Part shown: piece after piece, positions 57,132 to 64,000 of the stretch
Position numbering within the stretch: the stretch's first letter is position 1
Layout of the letters: each line of letters opens with the position of its first letter
Assembly: GCF_900631955.1 (NCBI RefSeq)
Contig: NZ_UZWD01000028.1
Coordinates: 96,204 to 160,203, forward strand
Origin: Devosia equisanguinis
GTDB taxonomy: Bacteria > Pseudomonadota > Alphaproteobacteria > Rhizobiales > Devosiaceae
Length of the DNA: 64,000 bases
Reading direction: 5' to 3'
Notes under the pieces: generated by a model
What the model was told of the DNA's origin: nothing
The model's database searches: none
Seen by the model: the letters and a program-made list of their open reading frames with translations, nothing else
Translations under genes and position numbers: made by a program

Positions 57132-57380
57132 CTAGGCCGCACGGTGCTGAGGACGCCGCCAGACAATGGCCGGGATGTAATCTTCCGGCTTTCCCGAGGC
57201 CAGCGCTGCGGCAGACATGTGGTTCGTCACGATCAGGCCTGGCGCCACGTCCATCAATAGGTCTTCAAACTCGTCAAGCGTCGCGGCCTCGATATGGAGA
57301 CCGACAATATCGCTTAACGAGTAGTAGACTTTCGCCTTTTCATCCCACTCGGCTGAAACAGAGAATACCCTTTGCGTCAT
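57132..57380 (-). CDS. DUF1902 protein, likely HicB-type antitoxin partner
   Basis: An 82-residue protein of the DUF1902 family. It starts MTQRVFSVSAEWDEKAKVYY and continues with SLSDIVGLHIEAATLDEFEDLL, the fold also seen in the N-terminal half of HicB antitoxins. No DNA-binding domain is attached. The ATG at 57380 is preceded by a GGGG-type ribosome binding site; the frame extends further upstream without support. Its stop TAG is followed immediately by the ATG of the HicA-like pseudogene, the usual tight toxin-antitoxin spacing. With the toxin broken, this gene may be a relic. Confidence 0.75.
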   Translation of the reverse strand: MTQRVFSVSAEWDEKAKVYYSLSDIVGLHIEAATLDEFEDLLMDVAPGLIVTNHMSAAALASGKPEDYIPAIVWRRPQHRAA

Positions 57381-57434
57381 GCTGGCACCCCTTCCAGGCA
57401 CCAATATCATACACGCCCTGCCCCACCGCAAGGC

Positions 57435-58175
57435 TCAGGCTTTACCGATATCGCCCTTGAGGCCGCGGCGGAGGAAGATGATCGCCAGCGCTTCGAGCAT
57501 CAGATTGCCCGCCCCACCGCCGTCCAGCGCTGGCAGGTCGATGCCCAGCAGTTGCGCCAGCCCCGCCAGCAACATGAAGGCAGCCACAATATAGGTCTTG
57601 TATCCTGACAGGATATCCATGGTGTGTTTCCCTGTTTGAACGATAGGATTTATCGGCGCCATGGCCAGCGCCGCCTTGCGGATCGCAGCCACACGGCGCG
57701 TCCAGCCGGTGCCGAAGACGGAGAAATTCGACAGCCCGCGTAGAAAGCCCAGACGTCGGTCGCAGAGGGCGTGGACGACTGTTCGCGCATTGGCCTTGCT
57801 GGCGGCAGTAATGGTCAGCGGCCCCACCTGCCCGTCAGCGGCAACATTGAGAATGGCCTGCAGCGTGCGGATAGCCCGGTCCGGGCCGGAATTGACCGCG
57901 TAGTCAAACAGCGCCAGGTCGATGCCGCCGGGCATCTCACCGGCCTTGCAGGCATTCCAGTAACGCGCCCGATAGATGCGCGCCGCTTCCTCTCGGCTCA
58001 GCCCCTGCACCGCAGTTTTGGGTAAGGTCCACCACGGCGACACATGTCGCCAGCGCGCCAGCGTCTTGCGGGTAATTCCCATATTGGTAGCCCCGCCGGG
58101 GTCGGAAGGGTGATCGACATAGCCACCCTCATGCCGCAGCACCTCAGCCAGGCAGGCCTCAAACCGTCCACTCAT
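57435..58175 (-). CDS. GH108 muramidase (endolysin) with hydrophobic C-terminal tail
   Basis: A 246-residue lysozyme-like enzyme. The N-terminal GH108 domain (about 5-90) has the catalytic Glu16 in RHEGGYVDHPSDPGG followed by NMGITRKTL. A peptidoglycan-binding PG_binding_3-like domain runs from about 95 to 180 (AADGQVGPLTITA). The last 60 residues hold one or two hydrophobic segments (YIVAAFMLLAGLAQLLG and a second near LMLEALAIIFLRRG), resembling a holin or membrane anchor. The ATG at 58175 has GGGAGGG upstream and overlaps the end of the GTA g15-like gene by 17 bases, so it belongs to the same operon and probably releases GTA particles. Confidence 0.85.
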   Translation of the reverse strand: MSGRFEACLAEVLRHEGGYVDHPSDPGGATNMGITRKTLARWRHVSPWWTLPKTAVQGLSREEAARIYRARYWNACKAGEMPGGIDLALFDYAVNSGPDRAIRTLQAILNVAADGQVGPLTITAASKANARTVVHALCDRRLGFLRGLSNFSVFGTGWTRRVAAIRKAALAMAPINPIVQTGKHTMDILSGYKTYIVAAFMLLAGLAQLLGIDLPALDGGGAGNLMLEALAIIFLRRGLKGDIGKA

Positions 58176-61100
58176 CCGCAAACCCTCCCGTTAGTGCCGG
58201 CCCCGGACCGAAAGCCGGGCTCACCTGCGCCACCTCGATCCCAAAATCAGTGGCCGCCCCACCGAAATCCGTGACTTGCGCGGCCAGCTCATAAACGGCC
58301 TCCGCCACGAGCGTCGTCATCGTCCGAACGATGCTGCCGCCGGAGCGAATGCTCACCCGATAGGCCTCGGTGCCTGTGTCGAGGGGCGGCTCCGCCAGCC
58401 CCCAATTGCCGGTATCAGCGCGGCTGCGCCTGATCCAGCCGATGGTGATGGCCCCGCTCTCGGACCTCCGGACACGCAGATGCACTGGCGACGGCGGCAA
58501 AACCGCTGTGGTGCCGAAGGCCACAGCGAGTTCCTGTCCGACCAAGTCGGTACCGCCGGCAAAGCAGCGCAGCGCCCGGCCATCGCCGATCCATTGCGGA
58601 TCGACCGCCATTGTCCCGACGCGTCCATCCAGCACCACCACCGAGCGACCAGCAGACGCCGGCGCCATCGCGGCTTCCGTCCCATCCAGTCCCCGCAGCA
58701 GGCCGGTCAGCCGATAGCGCCCCGGTGCCACCAGCGTCGCCTCGGCAAAGCCGATAACTTCCCAGTCCCCGCTATCGGTCTCCACCGCAAGGCGATTGGC
58801 CCCGGAAAACAGTGCCTGCTCGTCCACATCGGCGAGGTGCCCACGATAAAGCTCGATCTCGAGCGCATTGCCTCGGTCCCACACGTGCACCGGTCCCGGC
58901 GCCAAGGGCGACATGACTTCGCCAAGCGCCGCCGGCTGGGCCAGTGCCAACACGCGACCGCCACTCGCGGCATCTTCGATCCGCACCATGCCTGGCCAGG
59001 GATCAGCATAGGCGCCGATCACCATCCGGCTCCCTGCGCCCTCCCCCGCCGGCAGCGGCAGATGCGCCAAGACCACATGCGGCGACACCGCAGCCGGCGG
59101 CAGCGCCGGTGCCGTCATGGCGCGTCCCCCACCCGCGGCCTTGGCGTCGGCGGCCGAAACGGCCCGCGCCGTTAGTCGTCGCGCCAAACCGTCGCGGATT
59201 TCGACGATTTCGAACGGCCCCTCGGCCAGTCCAACCACACCAATCCGATCCCCGACCTCCAGATCCAGCCGGTTGGGCGGCAGTGCCAGTTCCAGACGGT
59301 CATCCTCACCCGCCTTGGCATCGAGAAGCCGTTCGGCCGCCTGCCGCGCTGCGCCATCATCCAGCACCATGGGCAGGCGCCGCGTTTCGAGCGGCCCCGT
59401 TCCCGGGCGAATGGCCGTGGCACTGGCAGCGAGATAGTCGCGGCTGCGGTCGAGGAAACCCAATCCCAGCCGGCTCGCCCGCTCGGTTGCCGCACCACGC
59501 CGGCGCGACACCACCGGCGCATCGATCTCCGCCAGTTCGTCCCGGTCCAATGCAGCGCCAGTGCCTCCTTGTGCCTGAGCTACCAGCGCCGCGCCTTCGG
59601 CCTTGAGCCGCAATCCGGCGATCTCCAGCACTGGCTCGACGGCTTCGCGCGCTGTGCTCGGCCCTTCCAGCAATAGCCCCGTCACCAGCGGCGCCGCCGG
59701 CACCGCTTCGAGCGTGCAGCCATGTTCACTGGCCACAGCCCCGACCAGTTCGTCCGAGGCCAGCGCCCCAAGCCGTCCGGTCAGCCAATGGCCGGTGCGA
59801 TGGTTGGGTCCATCGGCCCACACATCGTCCTGCGCAGGAAAGGCCGGATAGGGCCGCGCGTCCCAGGTCCAGGCAAAAATCCGCCCCGCATCCACCATTC
59901 CAGGCGGATTTTTCGTCGCATCGGCCCAGTGCCGGAAGTGCGCCCGCAGGAATTGTCGTTGGATCAAGGCGTCCGACTGGCCGCTCGAAAAATACGGCCG
60001 ACCGCCCTCGGCGCTCTTGTCGTCGCCGAAAATATTGGGCTGGTTCGCACCCTTGTCGACCGCTCCGCAGCCCAGTTCGGTCAGCCAGATCGGCTTGGAG
60101 CCCGGCACCCATGCGGTCGGCACGCTGTCGCGCACCCCGCCGGGGCGGTTGTAATGCGCATTGCCCCAAAAGGCGGCGATATCCTTGTAGCGCCAGACCC
60201 AGTCTTCGCCATGGAGCCCATCTGTGATCGGCGTTCGCCGCTGCGCCAGTCGGTCCGCGTCGCTGGCATAATACCAGTCGAACCCCTCGCCCCCCGCAAT
60301 ATTGCCGCCGAGATAATCGAGTTCATAGCCATTGGCTGAGATTGCGCGGTCGCGATGGCTCTCCCCATCGCGCCAGTCGCTCAGCGGCATGTAGCAATCG
60401 ATCCCCACCGCATCGATGTCCTGCGAAGCCCACAGCGGATCGAGATGAAAGAACTTCTGCCCATCCGGCTGATGCCCGGAATATTCGCTCCAGTCCGCCG
60501 CATAGCTGAGCTTCACTCCTGGTCCCACAATCGCCCTGACATCGGCCGCCAGCGTTACCAGCGCCTCGACAAACGGAAAGCTGTTGCCGGCGCCGCGCAC
60601 CGTGGTCAGGCCGCGCATTTCCGAGCCGATCAGCAGCGCTTCGACACCACCGGCCGCGCTTGCGAGGCCGGCATAATGCAGCACCATGTCGCGATATCCG
60701 GGCACGAAGGCGGCCACCTGCGCCGCGGCCATACCCGTCCCATCGGGCGAGCCCTCGATGCCAGCGGCCGGAAAACAGGTCATGCGACCACGCCAGGGAT
60801 AGTTGGCCTGCTCGCCCCCGCCATAGGGATCGGGCAGCCCATTGCCGGCCGGCACGTCCATCATCATCAGCGGATAGAGGGTGACCTTGAGCCCCCGCGC
60901 CTTGAGGTCTGATATTGCCGCCAATACGCTGTCATCCGACGGCGTGCCGCCATAGGCCGGCCCGCCATTGTGCTGCGAGACCACCGGCACATCGCTGCGC
61001 CCCAGCCCGGCAACGCTCCACTCCGTCCCCTCGATACTGCGCCCGGCAGCTTCGACGCGCGGCGTCACCTTGCATTCACCGCAGCGCAGGTCGTCGCCGA

Positions 61101-61905
61101 ACCAGGTCACCACCAGCGCCACATGTTCGAGATTGGGGCAAAGCGCCTGCAGCTCGTCGATCGACCAGCTCCAATTGCTGACGCCGGCGAGGAGATGCGC
61201 GTTCTCGCTCACTCCGGCGCCTCGCCCGACCATGCGGACGCGCGGCACCGGGTCATAGCCGAACTCCGTCGCCCCCGGGATGACCGTCACCGCTGATATC
61301 GCCGGCTCCAGCTCGCCCACCACCCGGCACAGCTCCGCCGAAATCTGCGGGATGCGATTGCCGAACCGCGACAGCGGCAGGTTCTCGACCACCAGATAAC
61401 AGAGCCCGCGATAGGCCGGCGCCTGACCCACGCCCTGCGTCGCCTCGATCAACCCATCGGGCAGCTGCGCCGCGTCGCCGTGATAAAAGCGCAGCGTCAG
61501 CCCGCGCGTATCCAGCAATTGCCCATCGGCCCATATGCGTCCCAGTCGCGCCACCGGGCCTTCGCAGAAACCGATGGCGAAGCTGGCGCCGATTTCCTCG
61601 TCGTCCGCCTCCGGCATCAGCCCCTTGGCGCCGGCCTGCTCGCCGCCCAGCCGTTCCAGTTCACGCGCCCATATAATATTGCCGCCCAGCCGTCCCCAGC
61701 CATAGAGCCTCGGGATGGCCCCGCCCTCGGCCGAGGCGCCCAGGCGCACATCGAAGACCGGCGCCTCGGCCTTCTCGCCGAACAGCCAGCTATCGACGAC
61801 ACTCCCCGCCAGCGCTCCCAGCGCCCGCCCGATGGTCGCTCCGAACGGCCCGCCCACCAGCGCCCCGGCAAACTGCCCCGCCACCGACAACGCCAAAGTC
61901 GCCAT
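58159..61905 (-). CDS. GTA tail host-specificity protein, RcGTA g15-like (megatron)
   Basis: A 1248-residue protein, the largest in the cluster and the size expected of RcGTA ORFg15. It starts MATLALSVAGQFAGALVGG and continues with a phage tail domain, then a TIM-barrel-like glycoside hydrolase region around residues 420-760 (YAADWSEYSGHQPDG, AVGIDCYMPLSDWRDGE and KPIWLTELGCGAVDKGANQPN). A beta-rich C-terminal part follows. In RcGTA this protein sits at the tail tip and crosses the host envelope. The ATG at 61905 has AAGGAA seven bases upstream. It is separated from the g14-like gene by 229 bases that contain a repeat element. Confidence 0.92.
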   Translation of the reverse strand: MATLALSVAGQFAGALVGGPFGATIGRALGALAGSVVDSWLFGEKAEAPVFDVRLGASAEGGAIPRLYGWGRLGGNIIWARELERLGGEQAGAKGLMPEADDEEIGASFAIGFCEGPVARLGRIWADGQLLDTRGLTLRFYHGDAAQLPDGLIEATQGVGQAPAYRGLCYLVVENLPLSRFGNRIPQISAELCRVVGELEPAISAVTVIPGATEFGYDPVPRVRMVGRGAGVSENAHLLAGVSNWSWSIDELQALCPNLEHVALVVTWFGDDLRCGECKVTPRVEAAGRSIEGTEWSVAGLGRSDVPVVSQHNGGPAYGGTPSDDSVLAAISDLKARGLKVTLYPLMMMDVPAGNGLPDPYGGGEQANYPWRGRMTCFPAAGIEGSPDGTGMAAAQVAAFVPGYRDMVLHYAGLASAAGGVEALLIGSEMRGLTTVRGAGNSFPFVEALVTLAADVRAIVGPGVKLSYAADWSEYSGHQPDGQKFFHLDPLWASQDIDAVGIDCYMPLSDWRDGESHRDRAISANGYELDYLGGNIAGGEGFDWYYASDADRLAQRRTPITDGLHGEDWVWRYKDIAAFWGNAHYNRPGGVRDSVPTAWVPGSKPIWLTELGCGAVDKGANQPNIFGDDKSAEGGRPYFSSGQSDALIQRQFLRAHFRHWADATKNPPGMVDAGRIFAWTWDARPYPAFPAQDDVWADGPNHRTGHWLTGRLGALASDELVGAVASEHGCTLEAVPAAPLVTGLLLEGPSTAREAVEPVLEIAGLRLKAEGAALVAQAQGGTGAALDRDELAEIDAPVVSRRRGAATERASRLGLGFLDRSRDYLAASATAIRPGTGPLETRRLPMVLDDGAARQAAERLLDAKAGEDDRLELALPPNRLDLEVGDRIGVVGLAEGPFEIVEIRDGLARRLTARAVSAADAKAAGGGRAMTAPALPPAAVSPHVVLAHLPLPAGEGAGSRMVIGAYADPWPGMVRIEDAASGGRVLALAQPAALGEVMSPLAPGPVHVWDRGNALEIELYRGHLADVDEQALFSGANRLAVETDSGDWEVIGFAEATLVAPGRYRLTGLLRGLDGTEAAMAPASAGRSVVVLDGRVGTMAVDPQWIGDGRALRCFAGGTDLVGQELAVAFGTTAVLPPSPVHLRVRRSESGAITIGWIRRSRADTGNWGLAEPPLDTGTEAYRVSIRSGGSIVRTMTTLVAEAVYELAAQVTDFGGAATDFGIEVAQVSPAFGPGPALTGGFADEWTV

Positions 61906-62134
61906 GTTTTTGTTCCTTGCAGATTATCGGGGTACATACCGGCTGCCCTTCTCGTCGCGCGGGAGAAGCCGGATCGCGCCCAGCGAGAGACGGATGAGGT
62001 GCTTCGAACCGTGCCGGAGGCAAAATCGCTCCAGTGGAGCGATTTTAGGTGAGAAGGCCATTTGAGCTACGCTCGAATGGCCTGGGAATGAGGGAGGGGG
62101 TCCTTCAGTGGATCACCAAACGCCACCGCGAAAC
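61906..62134. other. Repeat-bearing gap inside the GTA operon
   Basis: These 229 bases lie between the g14-like and g15-like genes, where other junctions of the operon overlap by a few bases. They contain the two-hairpin element at 62022-62083 and no credible gene. Confidence 0.7.
62022..62083. repeat. Two-hairpin repeat element within the GTA operon
   Basis: First hairpin: AAAATCGCTCC and GGAGCGATTTT, an 11-base perfect stem around AGT (62022-62046). Second hairpin: AGGCCATTTGAG and CTCGAATGGCCT, a 12-base stem with one wobble around CTACG (62055-62083). The CTCCAGTGGAG core and the AAGGCCA...GAGCT..GCTCGA.TGGC module match the tandem array at 28948-29269. It could act as a mobile palindromic element or stabilise the operon RNA. 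Confidence 0.82.
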
Positions 62135-62551
62135 TCACGGAAACCCGAACCGTCCGCTCACCCGCCGCGCCCAGGCGTCGGTCAAATTCGCTTCCACCAC
62201 GCCCAGCTTTTCCTGCGCATGGATGAACCGGTCGGCCGCCACCAGGATCCCGCAATGCTTGGCGTGGGCCATGCCACCGAGGGTGAACAGCACCACCTGC
62301 CCCGCCGCCAACGGCCCTTCGGCCGGCCGCAGAAAGCGTTTCGCAGCCGCCCGCAACGCGCCGGCATGGGCGGGGTCGCGCATATCGGCGCGATAGGGCG
62401 GCACAGCCATCGGCTCCTCGCCATAAAGGCTCCGCCACACGCCGCGTAGCAGCCCCAGGCAATCGCAGCCGGCCCCGAGCGTCGACGCCCGATGCCTATA
62501 GGGCGTTCCCAGCCACAGCCGCGCCGCCGCGACCACGCTGTCGCCGTTCAC
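62135..62551 (-). CDS. GTA cell-wall peptidase, RcGTA g14-like (NlpC/P60)
   Basis: A 138-residue NlpC/P60-type cysteine peptidase. The catalytic Cys31 lies in GAGCDCLGLLRG and the catalytic His99 in HAKHCGIL. Both fit the C-H pair of the family; phage and GTA versions cleave peptidoglycan stems during DNA entry. The start is GTG at 62551, overlapping the stop of the g13-like gene as GTGA. Length is normal for ORFg14 (about 135-145). Confidence 0.92.
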   Translation of the reverse strand: MNGDSVVAAARLWLGTPYRHRASTLGAGCDCLGLLRGVWRSLYGEEPMAVPPYRADMRDPAHAGALRAAAKRFLRPAEGPLAAGQVVLFTLGGMAHAKHCGILVAADRFIHAQEKLGVVEANLTDAWARRVSGRFGFP

Positions 62552-63438
62552 CGCACCACCGCCCGTCCGTCCAGCGCATCGCCAGCGCGCGGATGGCGCA
62601 GCACATAGTCATTGCCCGGAATATGCGGAAAGCCGCGGAAATTGGCGCTATTGGCAAATTTGCTCCCGCAGGTGGCAAAGCGCCGGTCGCAGCCGGCCGT
62701 CAGCGTCAGCCGGTCGCCCACGGCCACCCACTCGCCCACCTTGGCCGCAAAACCCAGCACATCGCCCTCAGGCGTTTTCTGCTGGGTCAGCACCGCATCG
62801 GCGAGCCCCACCCGCCTACCATCGTCCCACAGCCCCACGCCAAAACCGAACCAGCCCTTGGCAGACCCCTCTAGCCCACTGACCACGATACGGAAGGGAT
62901 CATCCACCCGCACCACGGTCGCACTGCCGCGAAAGGCCGGATTTTCGAGATCGACGCCACAGCGTCCATCTCCCACAACTGCATCACACAGTGCCTGATA
63001 GATCCGTCCGCGCGTCAGGTTCAGCCCTTGTTGCGGCGAACGCAGTTCCGCCCGGAAAACCCCATCCTCGCGCACGATCTCGCCGATCGTGTCCACCCGC
63101 AACAAAAGCCGTTGCTCGGGCGCGCTCCAGTTCACCACCCAGCTTTCCACCTTGGCGCCGTCATAGCGGCCGAGCAGAATGTCGTCCTCGGCAATGGCGG
63201 CGCTGTCGAGTACGCCCAGCACTTCGCCCGTGTCCACCTGCGCCCCCAGCCGCGCCGGCATTTCGCTGCCATCCAGCCCATGCATGGGAGAGCAAGCGGT
63301 CCCCTCCACCACCAGACCCCGGTCGTGGTCGGTAAAGCCCAGCACCACGCCATCGCTGCGGATCACCCGCCAGCATTTGGCCAGCGTCGTCTCGCTCTGC
63401 GCCAAATGCACAGCCAGGTCGGGATCGATCGCTCTCAT
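62548..63438 (-). CDS. GTA tail hub protein, RcGTA g13-like (DUF2163)
   Basis: A 296-residue protein with the DUF2163 N-terminal domain and the phage BR0599-like C-terminal domain. Cysteines in GDGRCGVD and AGCDRRFATCGSKF near the end fit the reported iron-sulfur binding of the RcGTA hub protein. It links the tail tube to the baseplate. The ATG at 63438 overlaps the stop of the g12-like gene (ATGA), and its own stop overlaps the g14-like start, showing one tightly coupled operon. Confidence 0.92.
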   Translation of the reverse strand: MRAIDPDLAVHLAQSETTLAKCWRVIRSDGVVLGFTDHDRGLVVEGTACSPMHGLDGSEMPARLGAQVDTGEVLGVLDSAAIAEDDILLGRYDGAKVESWVVNWSAPEQRLLLRVDTIGEIVREDGVFRAELRSPQQGLNLTRGRIYQALCDAVVGDGRCGVDLENPAFRGSATVVRVDDPFRIVVSGLEGSAKGWFGFGVGLWDDGRRVGLADAVLTQQKTPEGDVLGFAAKVGEWVAVGDRLTLTAGCDRRFATCGSKFANSANFRGFPHIPGNDYVLRHPRAGDALDGRAVVR

Positions 63439-64000
63439 GGCAAAATCTCCACCAGCGGAATGTTGGGCGCCTCGGCGCCATCAAAACTATGCGTCTCGAT
63501 ATCGAGCCGATCGGTGTCGAAGCGCACCGGCACGTCGAACAGGAATCCCGCCGTCACCACCACGCCCGCCCCCGGCGCCACGGCAAAGCTGACCAAACCT
63601 GTGGTCGCATCCACCGTCCAGCCGCTCGCCTGCTCCACCCCATCCAGCGCCACCTTCACCGAGCCGGAAACCGGCTTGCTGATCGGCCTCAGATAGGGAT
63701 CGAAATCCGCGCCATAGCGCTTGGTGAGCTGAAACTGCGTCCGCTCTCCATCGCCCGTATCGAGCACCTGGTCGGTGGCTTGGGGCATGGCGCCGCCCGA
63801 GGAGTGATCGAGCCCATCGCGCCACAAAAAGCCATGCAGCCGCCCGCGCCTTTCCTCGAAAAACGCCAGCACCGCCGCCATGTCGGCCCGCGACTTGACG
63901 CCATAACCGGCATTGTAGCGCCGCCGCGAATGCTGCCAGCGCCCATTGCGCTGCTCGCCCCCGCCCGCCAGCGTCACCACCTCGGTCCGCCGCTCCGGCC
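63435..64000 (-). CDS. GTA distal tail protein, RcGTA g12-like (DUF2460), 5' end outside window
   Basis: About 188 residues of a DUF2460 protein, cut by the window edge. The visible part begins PERRTEVVTLAGGGEQRNGRW and contains HSRRRYNAGYGVKSRAD, the DUF2460 core. LHGFLWRDGLDHSSGG and FDVPVRFDTDRLDIE also match the family. Full proteins are about 205-215 residues, so roughly 20-25 residues lie beyond 64000. A GTG at 63980 inside the frame is not the start, since the conserved PERRTE segment continues upstream. It corresponds to the distal tail component in the RcGTA order g12-g13-g14-g15. Confidence 0.9.
   Translation of the reverse strand, partial: PERRTEVVTLAGGGEQRNGRWQHSRRRYNAGYGVKSRADMAAVLAFFEERRGRLHGFLWRDGLDHSSGGAMPQATDQVLDTGDGERTQFQLTKRYGADFDPYLRPISKPVSGSVKVALDGVEQASGWTVDATTGLVSFAVAPGAGVVVTAGFLFDVPVRFDTDRLDIETHSFDGAEAPNIPLVEILP

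Noticed and set aside
61906..62134. Rho-independent terminator inside the GTA operon
   Set aside because: The hairpin at 62022-62046 is followed by only four T residues that are part of the stem itself, and it is symmetric; I treat it as a repeat element, although partial termination is not excluded.

Overview
The window is about 64 kb of GC-rich, densely coded alphaproteobacterial chromosome. Several things point to the Hyphomicrobiales (Rhizobiales): a ccmIEFH (cycHJKL) operon followed by degP, a two-component pair and glnE; a FeuP/FeuQ pair; class II DAHP synthase; HWE-type kinase; PleC/DivJ-like kinases; and an RcGTA-like gene transfer agent cluster. A Devosia-like genome is my best guess at genus, from general resemblance only. 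I saw no rRNA, tRNA, CRISPR array or insertion sequence.

Layout. Positions 1-2.5 kb hold a single-domain response regulator and a convergent multi-PAS HWE kinase. Positions 2.6-6.8 kb are a minus-strand housekeeping block: DAHP synthase, glutathione reductase, a DUF2059 protein and rpiA. Positions 7-11.5 kb hold an L,D-transpeptidase, moaA, two small secreted proteins, an AraC regulator and an Lrp regulator. Positions 11.7-20.3 kb hold a membrane histidine kinase, a secreted protein, divergent cobT/cobS, a membrane retropepsin-like protease, a hydrolase fused to a membrane domain, dusA and a universal stress protein. Positions 20.3-28.9 kb hold an FGGY sugar kinase, an NDH-2 dehydrogenase, an EamA transporter, a GH2 beta-mannosidase and a membrane GGDEF-EAL protein. 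Positions 28.9-33.3 kb hold a tandem repeat array and two paralogous ABC exporters separated by REP-like palindromes.

Positions 33.7-45.2 kb hold pepN, a PAS kinase with a 56-residue gene directly behind it, glnE, an OmpR/EnvZ-type pair and a DegP protease. Positions 45.4-49.4 kb are the cytochrome c maturation operon, with overlapping start and stop codons. Positions 49.5-52.6 kb hold two translationally coupled flavoproteins that resemble reduced sarcosine oxidase subunits. Positions 52.6-57.4 kb hold a conserved helical protein, a 17 kDa-antigen-like lipoprotein, feuQ, feuP, a secreted 99-residue protein, and a DUF1902 protein whose HicA-like partner is frameshifted. From 57.4 kb to the right edge lies the distal part of an RcGTA-like cluster on the minus strand (g12 partial, g13, g14, g15), ending in a GH108 muramidase with a hydrophobic tail.

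The most unusual features are: a two-hairpin repeat family that occurs both as a tandem array (28.9-29.3 kb) and inside the GTA operon (62.0 kb); the reduced sarcosine-oxidase-like pair; the muramidase with a membrane tail at the end of the GTA operon; the broken HicA/DUF1902 module; a LacI-type palindrome upstream of the beta-mannosidase; and several small secreted or cysteine-bearing proteins without clear function. Functions are assigned from motifs read by eye, with no database search behind them.
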